Below, piece by piece: positions 53,445 to 64,000 of a stretch of DNA of 64,000 bases. The notes below the pieces were generated by a model that did no database searches, had not been told where the DNA came from, and saw only the letters and a list, made by a program, of their open reading frames with translations. The DNA comes from Schizochytrium sp. TIO01. Taxonomy: Eukaryota; Sar; Bigyra; Thraustochytrida; Thraustochytriidae. Location: assembly GCA_004764695.1 (NCBI GenBank), contig SMSO01000031.1, positions 5,637,261 through 5,701,260 of the forward strand. Direction: 5' to 3'. Each line of letters begins with the position of its first letter. Position 1 is the first letter of the stretch. Position numbers and translations under genes: made by a program.

Positions 53445-56400
53445 TTAATATCCCATTTGCGTATTGTGGATCAGAGTGGCATAGCTATCCTCCTCTTGCT
53501 GGGTTTCTGTTGCATCAGCCTTTTCAGAGGAAGAAGCGGGCTTTTTGGTTTCAGGTTTGTGCACACGCAAAAGTGGATACAGTTCATCACGACGCTCACG
53601 AGCTTGCCGAACAGAAATAGTATCCCAACGTGTCTCTGCAATCAAATCCTGTGCATCTTCAAACGCCTGCTCAGGGTCGAAGTCAGGAGATATCTCTGGA
53701 CGTTGAGCATCCACCCTATCTGCGAGTTCCTCCTCATAAAGAGCACTCTGCTGCCTCAGGAAGTCTAAAAAGTCGCTCTTACTATTGCTTGTGTCACTAT
53801 CAGACTGTTGCTCCTTCTGTTGAGCAGCGATCCGCTCAGCAGCTTCTGACGCTGAACGAGCGTCATTGCCTGGACCGCACACTGCAGTTCCATCCATAGC
53901 TAGTGCCCACATGTTGAAATCTTTGGCGCAGCTCATGCGCACACGAGGGTACTTGTGACCGAGCAAAATGAGAACAGAAGACAGCGCTACAGGTCGAATA
54001 GGACCCTCAAAAGATGCCAAATGAAACAAGACACTGCTGCAGTGAACAAGCTTAGATACATTGGATGCACCCTTAATTTCAGCCTTAATGGTGTCGTGCG
54101 TTTGCAGAAGCCAGGCCAAGCGAGGGTGTCGAGGAAACGAAAACACTTGTGCAGCCATGAGCATATCCATCGTCTTGAGAGCGGGCACAACGACGCGATC
54201 AACACGAGCATTCGATTCTAGAATGCGTACAAGCGCCTTGGCGATAATTGTTAAACGCGTGTAGTTTTGGGCTGTTTTTTGAGCCTTGCACCACTCCAGC
54301 AGCGCATCGGCTGCATTGCGGCTCACACTCTCCGTCAGATCTCCGACGCTCAACACCAATCCGGCCAACGCAGCATCTACGTAATCATCAAGTGCTAATA
54401 CCTGGGACACGCGCGGGAACGTATAGGACTCCACCTTCCAGTTCGCTTCAGTTGCATCCGAGTCCTTTTGGACGTTCTTCTGCCCCCCAAGCTGAGGCTG
54501 TTGATCAAAAATAGCGCGTAGAGTATCCACATGAGACACAGCTAAAGGAATACCCATGGTTGGGCTATCAGCGTCTTTCAAGAGTTCAACAAGTGCTTCA
54601 CCTGCGCTTTCTCTGACTTGACCCATCTTTTCGCAAAGCTGTTTGATGATGGCACACATAATCCTGTTTGTAGTTGGTTCGTCGAGCAAACTGTTGTATG
54701 AAGTTGGAACGAAGCTTCCAAGACCTTGCATTGGGCTCTGAGTCATGACGCTCTCAATTGCCTTGGCCCCAGCGTCAGGCAGGAAAATAGAGTTCCGATC
54801 GTCCTCCTTCGGAAGTTGGAAACCTGACGTCGAGACTTCAGCTGGGGAAATTGTGTCTGACATAGGAATTTTGACAGGGATAGTCTTGGACTGATCACCA
54901 TCCAAAGATTGAACCCATGCGGCGGCACCACCTGCACTCTTGCGAAGAATTCGCACACGCCCATGTTCCTTAGTTTCCACAATGGTATCTTGCTTGCTAT
55001 CTTGCACATCTTGAACAATTTGAAGAGCACGCGTGGGGAAAGTTCTGACAGCCTTGATGATAGATACAAGTCCCTTGATGGCCACTACACGAACCCACGA
55101 GCCTACATCACCACGGTTGTCTGTTTCGTAGTCTTCACACGCCATAAGAAGAGCGTCTACAACAACTGTAAAGAGTTCCTTGTCCAGAGTTGCAGTGCGC
55201 AGTAGCTGATCTGCGCCAGAAACCTCAACCCCGACTGTCTCAGTCAATTTAGCTAGAGAGACAACAGCATTTCGACGAGTTTCAGCATCACGTAAGTCGG
55301 GGTCATTCTCAAGTTTAGTGGCAGCAGCAAGGCAGTTGACCACGCGGGAAAGAACGTCTCGGTTAGCACCAAGCATCTTGGCAGGAAGAATACCGAGAGC
55401 AAGGGCGCAACCACGGCGCACAGCGGGGTTTGGGTCAGGTTGCTCAAGACTCTGGCAATAGCGGAAAATAATTCGATCAATTGTTGCTGCCGAGGCGGGC
55501 TCCATCATCTGAGGGAGGATAGGCTGTTGCAGGCGCCGTATGGTGGCCGCAATATCATCACCCACGTCATAGAATGCATCAGCGCCATCTTCAAGGTTGG
55601 CGTCGGCACCAAAGTATTCATCAGCCAAAGCTTCGAGCGCAGCAATAGCGGCATCCTTAACCTCATCCTTAGGATGCTTCATAGATTCCTCAATGGACTC
55701 AAGGAGACGAATTTGAGCACGCGATGACATCTGGTGGCTAGCTCGCGCCATTGATTCAATGAGCTTACAGGCAGCTACACGTATCCACTCACCTCCACGT
55801 CCACGATACCAGCGACCTTTCTCGATCCGCATTACAGTATTCCTTACATCTGCGCGCATATCATCGGAAAGCTGGAATGGTACCTTGGCAAGTGCTGCTA
55901 CAATGGTTGATACTGCTTGAGTAGCACCGTGGCGTACAAGAACATCAGGGCTGAGTGTTTTAGGCAATAAATCACGCAAGATTGTGTTGGCCATGAACTC
56001 CGGATCCGAAGCTGTAAGAACACTAAGTGCATCGGCCGTAAGCATACGAAGTTGAATATCCCAATGCGCGAGCTTATGTTCAACAAGGTGCTCAATCAGA
56101 GGACGGCGATAGACCTCAAACTGTGCTACAAAGGGAGCAATCTCTAGGTAGGCGTTCTTCCGAATACCGAGAGTGAAATAATCTGCTGCAGTAAGGATTT
56201 CAATGCCATGTGGAAAATTTTCATGGCCCTGGCGTCCAACATTCTCTTGAAACGCTGCAGATGCTGCACGACGGCAGTTCACTTCGCGATCAAATACAGC
56301 GGTCACCATCATCTGTGGGCAAAGATCTTTTACATGAGGAGCCATGACAGATGGCTCATATGCACGAGCAAATGCCCAACACACATAGCAAGCTGCATCG

Positions 56401-57887
56401 CGGACATTAGCACCAACTGAATTATGACCTCGGCGAACATCGTAGATTAGAGCTTGAACAACGAAAGGCACAACTGTGCCAAGTCTTTTAGGCAAGAGAA
56501 GACCACGCCGTGCAAGCTCGGCAAGGGCTAGGCAGCCTCCATGCCATGCAGCATCACCTTCAGATGCATCAAACAGCTCAAGAACAAATGCAACTACATC
56601 GTCGGCAAGGGCTTCAGGGAGGCGGCTAGTAACACGACCGATACCCTTCGCTGCCGACCAACGGACAATAGTATCACGATCGCGCAGGCCACTAAGCAGC
56701 TTTTCAATGACGTCCTCCACTTCTTCGGCGATGTCGGCATCATCGTCATCATCCTCCTGTTCGCCAGTAGAGCCACCAGTACCATCGCCAGAAGCTTTGT
56801 TCAAGTTTTGCAAGAGTGAACGCTGACCGCGTTGATAACGCCACTTGACAATTCTTGGAGGAAGGAAATTAAGACCTACACGTTGAACAAGCTTAACAGT
56901 GAGTTTGCGCTCAAGAGAACTAACTTGACCATCGCGGTTCGATACGCGAAGCACACGACTAAATATAACAGGAATGTGCGACAAAAGCTTTTCGCGGTGG
57001 CCATGCTTGAAAATCTCTACAAGAGCTTGGAAAATGCCTGTGATGAGGAATGGGTCCTCGCTACGTGATTCATTTCGCTCGCGACGGTCGCTTATTTCCT
57101 CGAGTGTGTCTGCTGCCCATGAAAGAAAAGATTCCAAATGCGCGCTTTCCATGTCGGGACGCGTAAGCAATCTAGCGAGGCAAATCGCAGCAGCTTCGCG
57201 TGTCGCCCCTGAATCATTAAGGAATGTCTTGCAAAGATCCATAACTGTAGCAACTAGCGAGCCTTGGGACGATGTACCCGAAGCACTCAGAGAGGAGTCA
57301 ACAGTTTCCAAGTCGAATGGAATGAGCACGAGCATGCTTAACCAGAGTAAAAGCGAATAACGAGTCTCCCAAGTCGTATAGTCCTTCGAATCTTGACATT
57401 GAAGAAGCCACAACGTGGGCTCCAGGTCGGCTACTTCGTGCGGTAGTTGTTTTACGATTGCTTTGTAGCCGCGAACCTTGCAGAGTAAGTATAGTGCCTT
57501 GAGTACAAGCTGGAGACCAGGGTTTCGGTACACTTGAAAAGGAAATGATGTGACAATTGCACCATCGCTAGCAAGCTGTGGCTCATTATGACGCTCTTCC
57601 TCACGGAGCCGCAGTACCTGCTTCACTGCGTTCATGATTTGCGTCACAAGGCCTTCCAGGTGGCGATCGAGCAAGTGTGCTTGCTCCTGATACTTTTCTA
57701 GGATCTTTTGCACACCATCTAGAGCACGTTCAGCATCAATCAAAGGTTCAGGCTCTGCTCCACCAGGCGAAGGTGGGGCATTTTGCAAAGTGTGTCCAAG
57801 TTCCACAGATTCGCAAACCTTGTTCAGTAATTTTATGCATTCATCTTTGTCCAAGAACAAATCACCGTCGGATTGTACAACGTTCAT
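53445..57887 (-). CDS. TBCD: Tubulin-folding cofactor D
   Basis: A 1480-residue HEAT/armadillo-type helical repeat protein. Cofactor D captures folded beta-tubulin and, with cofactors C and E, forms the complex that assembles the alpha/beta-tubulin dimer. The diagnostic N-terminal block is present: YQEQAHLLDRHLEGLV, then CKVRGYKAIVKQLPHEVAD, LEPTLWLLQ and the strongly conserved WETRYSLLLWLSMLVLIPFDL. Helical repeats follow for about 1000 residues, including RWSAAKGIGRVTSRLPE and CRRAASAAFQENVGRQG, both typical of the family. An acidic stretch near residue 375 (EDDDDDADIAEE) interrupts the repeats. The protein is longer than animal and yeast relatives (about 1100-1200): roughly 150 extra Glu/Asp/Gln-rich residues lie at the C-terminus (DFLRQQSALYEEEL, then a Lys/Ser/Thr tail). 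Start ATG 57887. Expected in the cytosol. No intron is seen. Confidence 0.93.
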   Translation of the reverse strand: MNVVQSDGDLFLDKDECIKLLNKVCESVELGHTLQNAPPSPGGAEPEPLIDAERALDGVQKILEKYQEQAHLLDRHLEGLVTQIMNAVKQVLRLREEERHNEPQLASDGAIVTSFPFQVYRNPGLQLVLKALYLLCKVRGYKAIVKQLPHEVADLEPTLWLLQCQDSKDYTTWETRYSLLLWLSMLVLIPFDLETVDSSLSASGTSSQGSLVATVMDLCKTFLNDSGATREAAAICLARLLTRPDMESAHLESFLSWAADTLEEISDRRERNESRSEDPFLITGIFQALVEIFKHGHREKLLSHIPVIFSRVLRVSNRDGQVSSLERKLTVKLVQRVGLNFLPPRIVKWRYQRGQRSLLQNLNKASGDGTGGSTGEQEDDDDDADIAEEVEDVIEKLLSGLRDRDTIVRWSAAKGIGRVTSRLPEALADDVVAFVLELFDASEGDAAWHGGCLALAELARRGLLLPKRLGTVVPFVVQALIYDVRRGHNSVGANVRDAACYVCWAFARAYEPSVMAPHVKDLCPQMMVTAVFDREVNCRRAASAAFQENVGRQGHENFPHGIEILTAADYFTLGIRKNAYLEIAPFVAQFEVYRRPLIEHLVEHKLAHWDIQLRMLTADALSVLTASDPEFMANTILRDLLPKTLSPDVLVRHGATQAVSTIVAALAKVPFQLSDDMRADVRNTVMRIEKGRWYRGRGGEWIRVAACKLIESMARASHQMSSRAQIRLLESIEESMKHPKDEVKDAAIAALEALADEYFGADANLEDGADAFYDVGDDIAATIRRLQQPILPQMMEPASAATIDRIIFRYCQSLEQPDPNPAVRRGCALALGILPAKMLGANRDVLSRVVNCLAAATKLENDPDLRDAETRRNAVVSLAKLTETVGVEVSGADQLLRTATLDKELFTVVVDALLMACEDYETDNRGDVGSWVRVVAIKGLVSIIKAVRTFPTRALQIVQDVQDSKQDTIVETKEHGRVRILRKSAGGAAAWVQSLDGDQSKTIPVKIPMSDTISPAEVSTSGFQLPKEDDRNSIFLPDAGAKAIESVMTQSPMQGLGSFVPTSYNSLLDEPTTNRIMCAIIKQLCEKMGQVRESAGEALVELLKDADSPTMGIPLAVSHVDTLRAIFDQQPQLGGQKNVQKDSDATEANWKVESYTFPRVSQVLALDDYVDAALAGLVLSVGDLTESVSRNAADALLEWCKAQKTAQNYTRLTIIAKALVRILESNARVDRVVVPALKTMDMLMAAQVFSFPRHPRLAWLLQTHDTIKAEIKGASNVSKLVHCSSVLFHLASFEGPIRPVALSSVLILLGHKYPRVRMSCAKDFNMWALAMDGTAVCGPGNDARSASEAAERIAAQQKEQQSDSDTSNSKSDFLDFLRQQSALYEEELADRVDAQRPEISPDFDPEQAFEDAQDLIAETRWDTISVRQARERRDELYPLLRVHKPETKKPASSSEKADATETQQEEDSYATLIHNTQMGY

Positions 57888-59341
57888 AATTCTAGCCTTA
57901 TATCAGCTTAATCTCCCGCCAGAAATGTTCTTTCCAACTGTAGCTTCTAGCTCCCTACAGGTCAGAAAGGTTGTCCTTCCGACTATTGCTCTTTGCCCTT
58001 GCCCCCCAAACAAATTGTTCTTAGGCGGAGCGTACGTTCGCCAAGGCAAGTTCAAGAAGCAAGTTTGCCAATGAACCTTGATCTTTGCGACGCCCAGTCT
58101 GTAAGGTCCACAGTCCAGAAGCGGTCTGACCCAAGCTCCAGGTCCAGTTGCGAGACGATGGAGGCGGTGCCTCCGTATTATCCTCGAGAGCCCGAAATTA
58201 AAGCGCGGGGCTACTTCGAGCAATGATTGAGGTTTGCTATCTCGACCCAATTAAACTCGTATTCCTTCGTTGAAGTATGACTACTCTTTATAACAATAAG
58301 GGCCAACGGCTGTTCCTTTTTGTTTCTCTTTCTTTTCCATGATACTAGAGTATTAATGCATATATGACTCATCATCAAAGTTCTAGTTTTGTTTAAAAAG
58401 GTGCGTCAAACTCCACCTGCATTAAACGAGGGTTTGAGCGGGGCCTCTGGTACAAGTTTTCATAGGCACCAAATGTCTGGATCAAGTTTACTTACATTGA
58501 AAGGTTCAAGGTAGTCCCGCAAAGATTGTCATTCATTTTATTTTTTTTGCAAGTGTGAACAGGTATAGGTACTGATTGTCAATTAAAAAGTCTAAGCAGG
58601 AAAATTACTCTGATTGTGACTTCTGTTGGGTTTACTATTTCTTTTGTATGAAGAAAGTATCAAATTAGTTTCTCTGTGAAACTTGGTGCCAGCAAACCTC
58701 GTTTTTGTAGTAGACTTCGAGAGACGGTGCGAGCAAAGTGAATGTTCGAAAACGTTGTGGACTGGGAAACCACTTTTTGAACAAGTTGTGTCTCCATACC
58801 TTTGTAAGAATGGGATGAATGAATGAATATATTTACGTATGTGTGTATGTGTATTTGCAAGATAAATTAGAAGACGAACAGGCCCATAGTCTTTTGCCAT
58901 GCCATTAGCGTATGTTGCTATATTTTTATGCCATTCTTTATGCTCAGCATGTGCAACAGCTAGAGGCTATGACATAGGGTGGACTCACGAGATCTCGTAT
59001 AGTGCGAGAACAAGACAGTACTTTACACAGAGGATAAAGGAGTGATTCGGAACGAGCCGGGGGCGAAGGAAAAAAGTACATTTAAGTCGTAGAAGGGAGG
59101 AGGATAATTCAAAAGAAAAATGGAGAAGCAGGATGATTGTGGCTTCATCTTCATCAAAAACTGTCAATGCTGGCAATTATTGTCGACATTTACATTAACG
59201 CCTTCAAAATATCTTCAAAACCCTTTTTCTTGGAGAAAGGAACTAGTGTGCACAGTGGCACACCTGGTTAAAGGTGAAAAGGTTGCTCTGCAACTGAAGA
59301 GTAATTCATGACATATAGAATCATGACATATAACACTCCCT
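57888..59341. other. Spacer between two minus-strand genes
   Basis: About 1.45 kb with only short ORFs. The part near 57890-58230 is more GC-rich and may be the TBCD promoter and leader. A short AATG-type repeat (GAATGAATGAAT) occurs near 58817. No gene is seen. Confidence 0.65.
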
Positions 59342-60844
59342 CTACTCAGATGAGAGATTTGTGTTGTACAACTCCGTGAGCAGTTCACAAATATATGTGC
59401 GGTCAAACGCAGGGTCATTCATTTCTGTCTTGGCCTCTTTAAATTCCACTTTCTCAAGCTGATCTCTTTTGCCTGAGGCTGAATGGGTTTGCTTTCCCTT
59501 CGTAAGAATATTTTCGCGGGTATCACTCTTGAGTTTGTTCTTGGACTGTTTTGAGAAAGCGGAAGTAGAACATAAAGTTTTGGTAGATATGCCTTTCCCT
59601 AAATCCTGCTTGGATGAGACTTCAGAACTGCCAGTTGCGTCGATTTCTTTGCTGTGTGCTTCTTTCCCGGTAGAGTTGGGTTCAGGGCGGTTGCGGCGCT
59701 TCCTACGAGGAGCTGCATCAATCCACTCTGAAGATGCTAGGTTTGCAGAAGCCGCTGCGGAAAACTCTTGTTCGAGCTTTGCCTGTTCACTCAACAGATA
59801 CGAGCGAGTCTCGTCGGCCTCTGCTGGCAGGTCAGTGTTCATAGACACCAGCATAGCGATTTGGGTTACCTGGTCGTCATGAGATGACAAAGGAAACTCA
59901 AAACCATTTAACTTGACACTTTGCCTGCCATGAATATCCCCCACTGTTTCTAAATGATGAATAGACTCCGTGCCTACGCTGTTACTATCCTCCTCATCTA
60001 CATCGGACTCGTTAAAGTCATGGAGGGAAGAACCTTCAGATTTCTTTTCGGAGAAATCATCAAAATCAGTGGAGGCCTCTGTGGCACTGCACGTATGATC
60101 CGAGGGGCTCGAACTACGGCCACACACATGGGAAGTCTCAGATGCGCCGTCTTCATCTTCATCAAGTAAGGTTGTCTCACGACGTTGATTTGTTTTTCCG
60201 TTTTGCTGGATTTGCTTTCCGACAGAAGGTGAGAAGCGGGCCTCCCCTTCCCCATTTTGTGAAGATGCTTTGTTTCCTGTCTTGGATTGAATAATTTGGA
60301 ATGATGAGGATGGTGGTGATTGGGATATTGATGTTTTGTTATTGCGGGCGCTCTTCTTGTTTTTGCGGTTTACAGGTGGCTTTTGTTCAAGCTCCTCGGC
60401 AAGCCGCTCAAGTTCCGCAGCAGATACGTCAGATGAGGATTTTTCGACAGGCTTGTCTTCGAGAACCTTGACATATCCTGTGACAAAGTTGTAGTTCGCA
60501 CAGTAGTAAGAAAACACACCTGCTTCTTCAAAAGTGACGGTGAAGGACTCTCCACTACGCAAATCTTCAGACACAGGAAAGCGAGCATCCTTGAACTTTA
60601 TGCGGTGAGTCTCTACTTCAGGACCCAGAAGGGAGTCTTGAGAACAACACGTCCACGTCACAGAAGCGCCCTTAAGCACGACGACACAATTAGGGACGAA
60701 CTCAAAATTTGAGACCCTTACAAATGCCTGACGATTCCATCCTGCGCCACTGTTTGTGACAGACTTTACTGCAGCTTCCTGACGGCGTTTTTCGACTTTA
60801 GCCTTCAGTCTTGCTACGAGCTTGTCCCGTGTCTCTGTCCCCAT
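59342..60844 (-). CDS. Protein with N-terminal cupredoxin-like domain
   Basis: A 500-residue protein. After a basic helical start (MGTETRDKLVARLKAKVEKRRQ) residues about 38-130 form a cupredoxin-like beta-sandwich: VRVSNFEFVPNCVVVLKGASV, THRIKF, SGESFTVTFEEAGVFSYYC and GYVKVLED. In blue copper proteins the ligands are a His in the T-H motif, Cys in YYC, a His three residues after that Cys, and often a Met. Here H80 and C115 remain, but the position three after the Cys is Tyr (YYCANY), and no Met follows. A normal type 1 copper site therefore looks impaired. No signal peptide is visible. The remaining 370 residues are Ser/Glu/Asp/Lys-rich and disordered-looking, with a short basic patch (RRKRRNRPE) and a short helical C-terminus (TYICELLTELYNTNL). 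Role unknown. Start ATG 60844. Confidence 0.8.
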   Translation of the reverse strand: MGTETRDKLVARLKAKVEKRRQEAAVKSVTNSGAGWNRQAFVRVSNFEFVPNCVVVLKGASVTWTCCSQDSLLGPEVETHRIKFKDARFPVSEDLRSGESFTVTFEEAGVFSYYCANYNFVTGYVKVLEDKPVEKSSSDVSAAELERLAEELEQKPPVNRKNKKSARNNKTSISQSPPSSSFQIIQSKTGNKASSQNGEGEARFSPSVGKQIQQNGKTNQRRETTLLDEDEDGASETSHVCGRSSSPSDHTCSATEASTDFDDFSEKKSEGSSLHDFNESDVDEEDSNSVGTESIHHLETVGDIHGRQSVKLNGFEFPLSSHDDQVTQIAMLVSMNTDLPAEADETRSYLLSEQAKLEQEFSAAASANLASSEWIDAAPRRKRRNRPEPNSTGKEAHSKEIDATGSSEVSSKQDLGKGISTKTLCSTSAFSKQSKNKLKSDTRENILTKGKQTHSASGKRDQLEKVEFKEAKTEMNDPAFDRTYICELLTELYNTNLSSE

Positions 60845-63800
60845 TGTGTGAATATCAGCGAGTAGTTTGCTTCTCTAAATTTTAGCACTTCTTAATCCCA
60901 CAACCTATGCTTAGGTACCTTAGTCTTGTTCCTAGTAGCCCTACAATTTTTCTTCTATAACTTCACAGCGCTCACTACTTGTGAGCCGGTAAGCTGCAGG
61001 GTTTCAAAGCAAACTTTTGTTGAAGATCTCTCGTTTCCACAACGGAGCGCTCTTGGGATCTCCTCTTGACGTTGTCACACCCGCTAGTCAACTCTTTTCT
61101 GCAAGCAGTTGGCGTTTCACGCTTCGAGTTCGATGTTCTAAATACCCCAATCGATCGCTCAGTGACCCGCGAAATGCAATCGTAGTCTGCACTGCGTCAA
61201 CTCAAGCCTCTGGACCCAACCTTATGCTTACTTGGCACAACCTCACAATATCCCAAGCTCTCCTGCTCGGGTCCTGCCTTGTTTTAGCTTCTTCTGCTCG
61301 GTCTCGAATTAGGCGAATGCTGACAAACCTAATCAATTGATCGATTGCAAGTGATATTTTGAGAGTCCGGCGTCGTCTTTGCAGCTATCTAAGACCTCCT
61401 ACGTGCACCTGTTAGCGTTTATCTTATCCCCGCACTAGTAGTATGACTTCGTCTTACAGCCCCAGCAGCGGCTGCCTTACGAGCAAGAACTTCTCGCTCG
61501 GGCCGTTCTCCGCTTCACCCAGCCAAGAAATCTTGCCTGGCAAGCCCTTGGCCCCGTGCGAGTGTGCCTTTGCACTGCCGCGACGTCCTTCACTTGTCAC
61601 AAAGGGCTTCTGCGCGCTGCGAGATGCTTTGGTTGCTAGCACTTTTCCTCTTCTTGTCTTTCTTTCTTTGACAAGTTCAATTCAATCACAGTGAAAAAGA
61701 AAGAATATGGTGGAGACAATGCAATCTCAGTGAGCCCAGGTCCCGCGGGAGGTTCCTGGCGCAGCCTTTGGGATAGAAACCGGTGTCAGCCGGTTCTTAT
61801 GGTCGCGGGGGTAGGTTGTCAGCTGTCTCTCTGGCCTTTGCTGCCGGTTGGAGCACGGGGTCGCCTTGATTCGAGCAACTCTTCGCGAGGGCACTCGCAC
61901 GCAGGTCGCCCTGCGCTTTCCTATCACCTTAATAGCCGCCTGAGGACGTATATCACTCATAGTTACCCGCAGGCATAATTAAGGCGTATCTGCACTGAAC
62001 TGCCTAAAATGAACAGAACGGATTAGAACGCAGCTTTTTTTTTTTTCTTATTTTATCGATCATTCGATATGATCGTCAATATTGCTGCGGAGTTCACTTT
62101 TTTATAGTAGACTCCTTCGAGATGGTCACCGCCTTCAAGCAAAAGCACTCTCGTGAGGCTATCGACTAATGCTGGTTGGGCTTGGAAAAGTCTGGAAAAC
62201 CTGTCCGGTGGTGCTTATTATGGGCTCAGCTGACTGTATGTTTAACGACGGTGGGTAATTTGCAGGTACTACTGGGACGCGGCGCAATTATGCCGCTGGT
62301 TTGAGCCGTGCGTTGCGACGGTTTTCTCATCTCGACGAATTGATCCTGTTGACACCAACTTGTTGTGTAGTCTGAGCAATTTGCCTGTAAACTGTAGGCG
62401 TAGCAGATGTATTAGGCATATTGATAGTGATTGCTGCCTTCAAGTTGCTTTTGACAAGCCAAGAACTTGAAGAGCATGTGTCTCGTGAAGTATAAAGAAT
62501 TTAACCAGTATAAAGAGATGCAGCCCACGGCCATCTGAGCTATGTGTTTTCAGACTAAGCTACGACGAACCATTTTGGAAGAGCTCGTCAGTCAGTCAGT
62601 GATTAGGAGTCTTCTATGTAGAACTCGTCTTTGCTGTAGATGCCATATTTTATATTCAAGTGAGATTACATACACCCACATCCCAGTTGCAGTGCTAGGG
62701 TTATCCCCTCTGTGGAGTTTTAGTGGTCGACGATTACAACGCAGATGTTGTTCTTCGCTTTTTACGAAAGGAACTTGCTGAAGCAGAAAGCTGCATTGCA
62801 AGATTTTCAAGATTATCACACTCAAATTTAACCATGGCATAAAAAGAGGTTGATTCCATCTGGTCCACTATATCACAGAGCCACGAGCATTGCGCGAAAG
62901 GAAACTATTCAGTAATCACCTCAACACGACTTCATGAAGAGTGAGCTTCGCAAGTTTGTTTGTGTAGTGCAGCGTTGCGCGTAAGTTCCTCAATGCTCCA
63001 CAGCGGTTTGCACCATGAATGCGAATGCTTCGAGAAATGTATCTCAATCAACCATTGAACTTTGAGAGTTGTGTCAGCAGACAGTGCCCGAATAAAATCG
63101 CATTTGCTCAGACTTGTGGATTGTTGTGATGTTAAATCTCCCAGAGGTCCCATAGTCGAGGCCACAATAGCGATATTGATCGTAGTGTTGCCGGACGGGC
63201 TTGAATCAGTGAGGTAGTAGCTACTAGCATCAGCAAATCATCTTGAAAATAATAGAGACAGAACAACTTCAGAAAGACGATGATAGGTATTCTTTGTAGC
63301 AGAAGTGCCAGAAAGTGAACATTGCAATTTTCGAGAGTGAAACTTCACACATTGTTGTGCCTGAAATCCCTGTAAAGTCCGCGGTGAAAGCCTATCGCTC
63401 TCCTGGGCCTTTTCCAGATCTCTAAGTAATAGCAGCAACTAGACAGCTCACAGAATTCCCACTGCTCGGTCTCAAATATACTTTGGTGAAGCGGCAACGA
63501 CACAGGCAATTTTGCTGGAACAGGTTTTGACGTGAACAAGTCAGTTCTACTAAAACACAATGCCAATACTAAACAGAACTTGCAATCAACGATGATGCTG
63601 TTGTGACGATAGTGATGAGTCATAGCATGGACAATGATTAGGAGCATGTTAAGCTCTAGAAGACCCAGACTGAGGACAGCTCTATTACAAACAGTGTCGT
63701 GTCAAAGCACGTTATATGCTCGATTTCTACTTTTGCACTCTTCGCTACCACCGCTTTCCTGTCCTCGCCATTCATCTGTACGGATGAAAGTTGTTTTTCT

Positions 63801-64000
63801 TCCCACCACACTTTTACCACGGAGACCTAGGTCCGGTAGTAGTATTCATGTAGTTCTTAGCGAGGTATTCCCTACTTTCAATTAATAGTGCTCTTATAAT
63901 ATTTGGTATCTGTTGTCATAATACGAAGTGAATAGAGATTTCTGGATAATTTCAAGCTCATGTTGCTAGCTTTTGAGTGAACACACCCCATTGAAATAAA
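60845..64000. other. Right-end region without a supported gene
   Basis: About 3.15 kb. The first few hundred bases should hold the promoter of the minus-strand gene ending at 59342. There is a T-run near 62035-62047. ORFs are all under about 110 codons and show no domain or consistent codon use. No tRNA, array or mobile-element signature was seen. A gene whose exons lie mostly outside the window cannot be excluded. Confidence 0.6.

Overview
This is a eukaryotic nuclear window from an intron-poor protist. Large single-exon genes on both strands are separated by AT-rich, microsatellite-filled spacers, and nothing looks like a bacterial operon. The gene content (MyTH4-FERM myosin, SERCA-type Ca2+ pump, VPS24/CHMP3, tubulin cofactor D, enhancer-of-polycomb, COQ8-type ABC1 kinase, a soluble-type adenylyl cyclase with a phosphodiesterase) suits a heterotrophic stramenopile such as a thraustochytrid or other labyrinthulomycete. 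That placement is a guess from gene style, not a proof. Two ordinary GT-AG introns can be placed, in the DEK_C and EPC genes.

Layout: 1-5442 (+) is a myosin heavy chain cut by the left edge. 6709-8310 (-) is an unrecognised His/Gln-rich protein with a Cys/His cluster. 11090-11962 (-) is an SMP-30/NHL-like beta-propeller. A 6 kb gene desert full of tetra- and pentanucleotide repeats follows. 17980-21162 (+) is the Ca2+-ATPase, and 22183-22929 (-) is a dUTPase with an extra C-terminal region. 23717-26590 (-) is an acidic Ser-rich protein with Tudor-like and ankyrin parts. After a 4.3 kb spacer come VPS24 (30946-31755 +), an O-fucosyltransferase-like type II membrane protein (32453-34117 -), a DEK_C-domain gene (35189-36611 +) with one intron and a frame break, and an ABC1/COQ8 kinase-like gene (37847-39841 +). 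41010-47527 (-) is a cyclase-phosphodiesterase locus in three overlapping frames. 50034-52943 (+) is an EPC-family chromatin protein, 53445-57887 (-) is tubulin cofactor D, and 59342-60844 (-) is a protein with a cupredoxin-like fold. I see no convincing gene from 60845 to the end.

The genes do not form one pathway. The most interesting item is the cyclase-phosphodiesterase locus. An N-terminal soluble-type adenylyl cyclase runs straight into a complete class I cyclic-nucleotide phosphodiesterase on the same strand with no intergenic space, so one polypeptide may both make and destroy cAMP. Also notable are three apparent frame breaks, all in the +1 direction (35625-35662, 42110-42160, 43967-44070). 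They could be indels, very short introns or programmed frameshifts. Others are a stable branched RNA-like fold at 6084-6171, a degenerate TTAGG-type array at 14781-14866, a long helical-repeat neck in the myosin, and a cupredoxin that has lost a canonical copper ligand.
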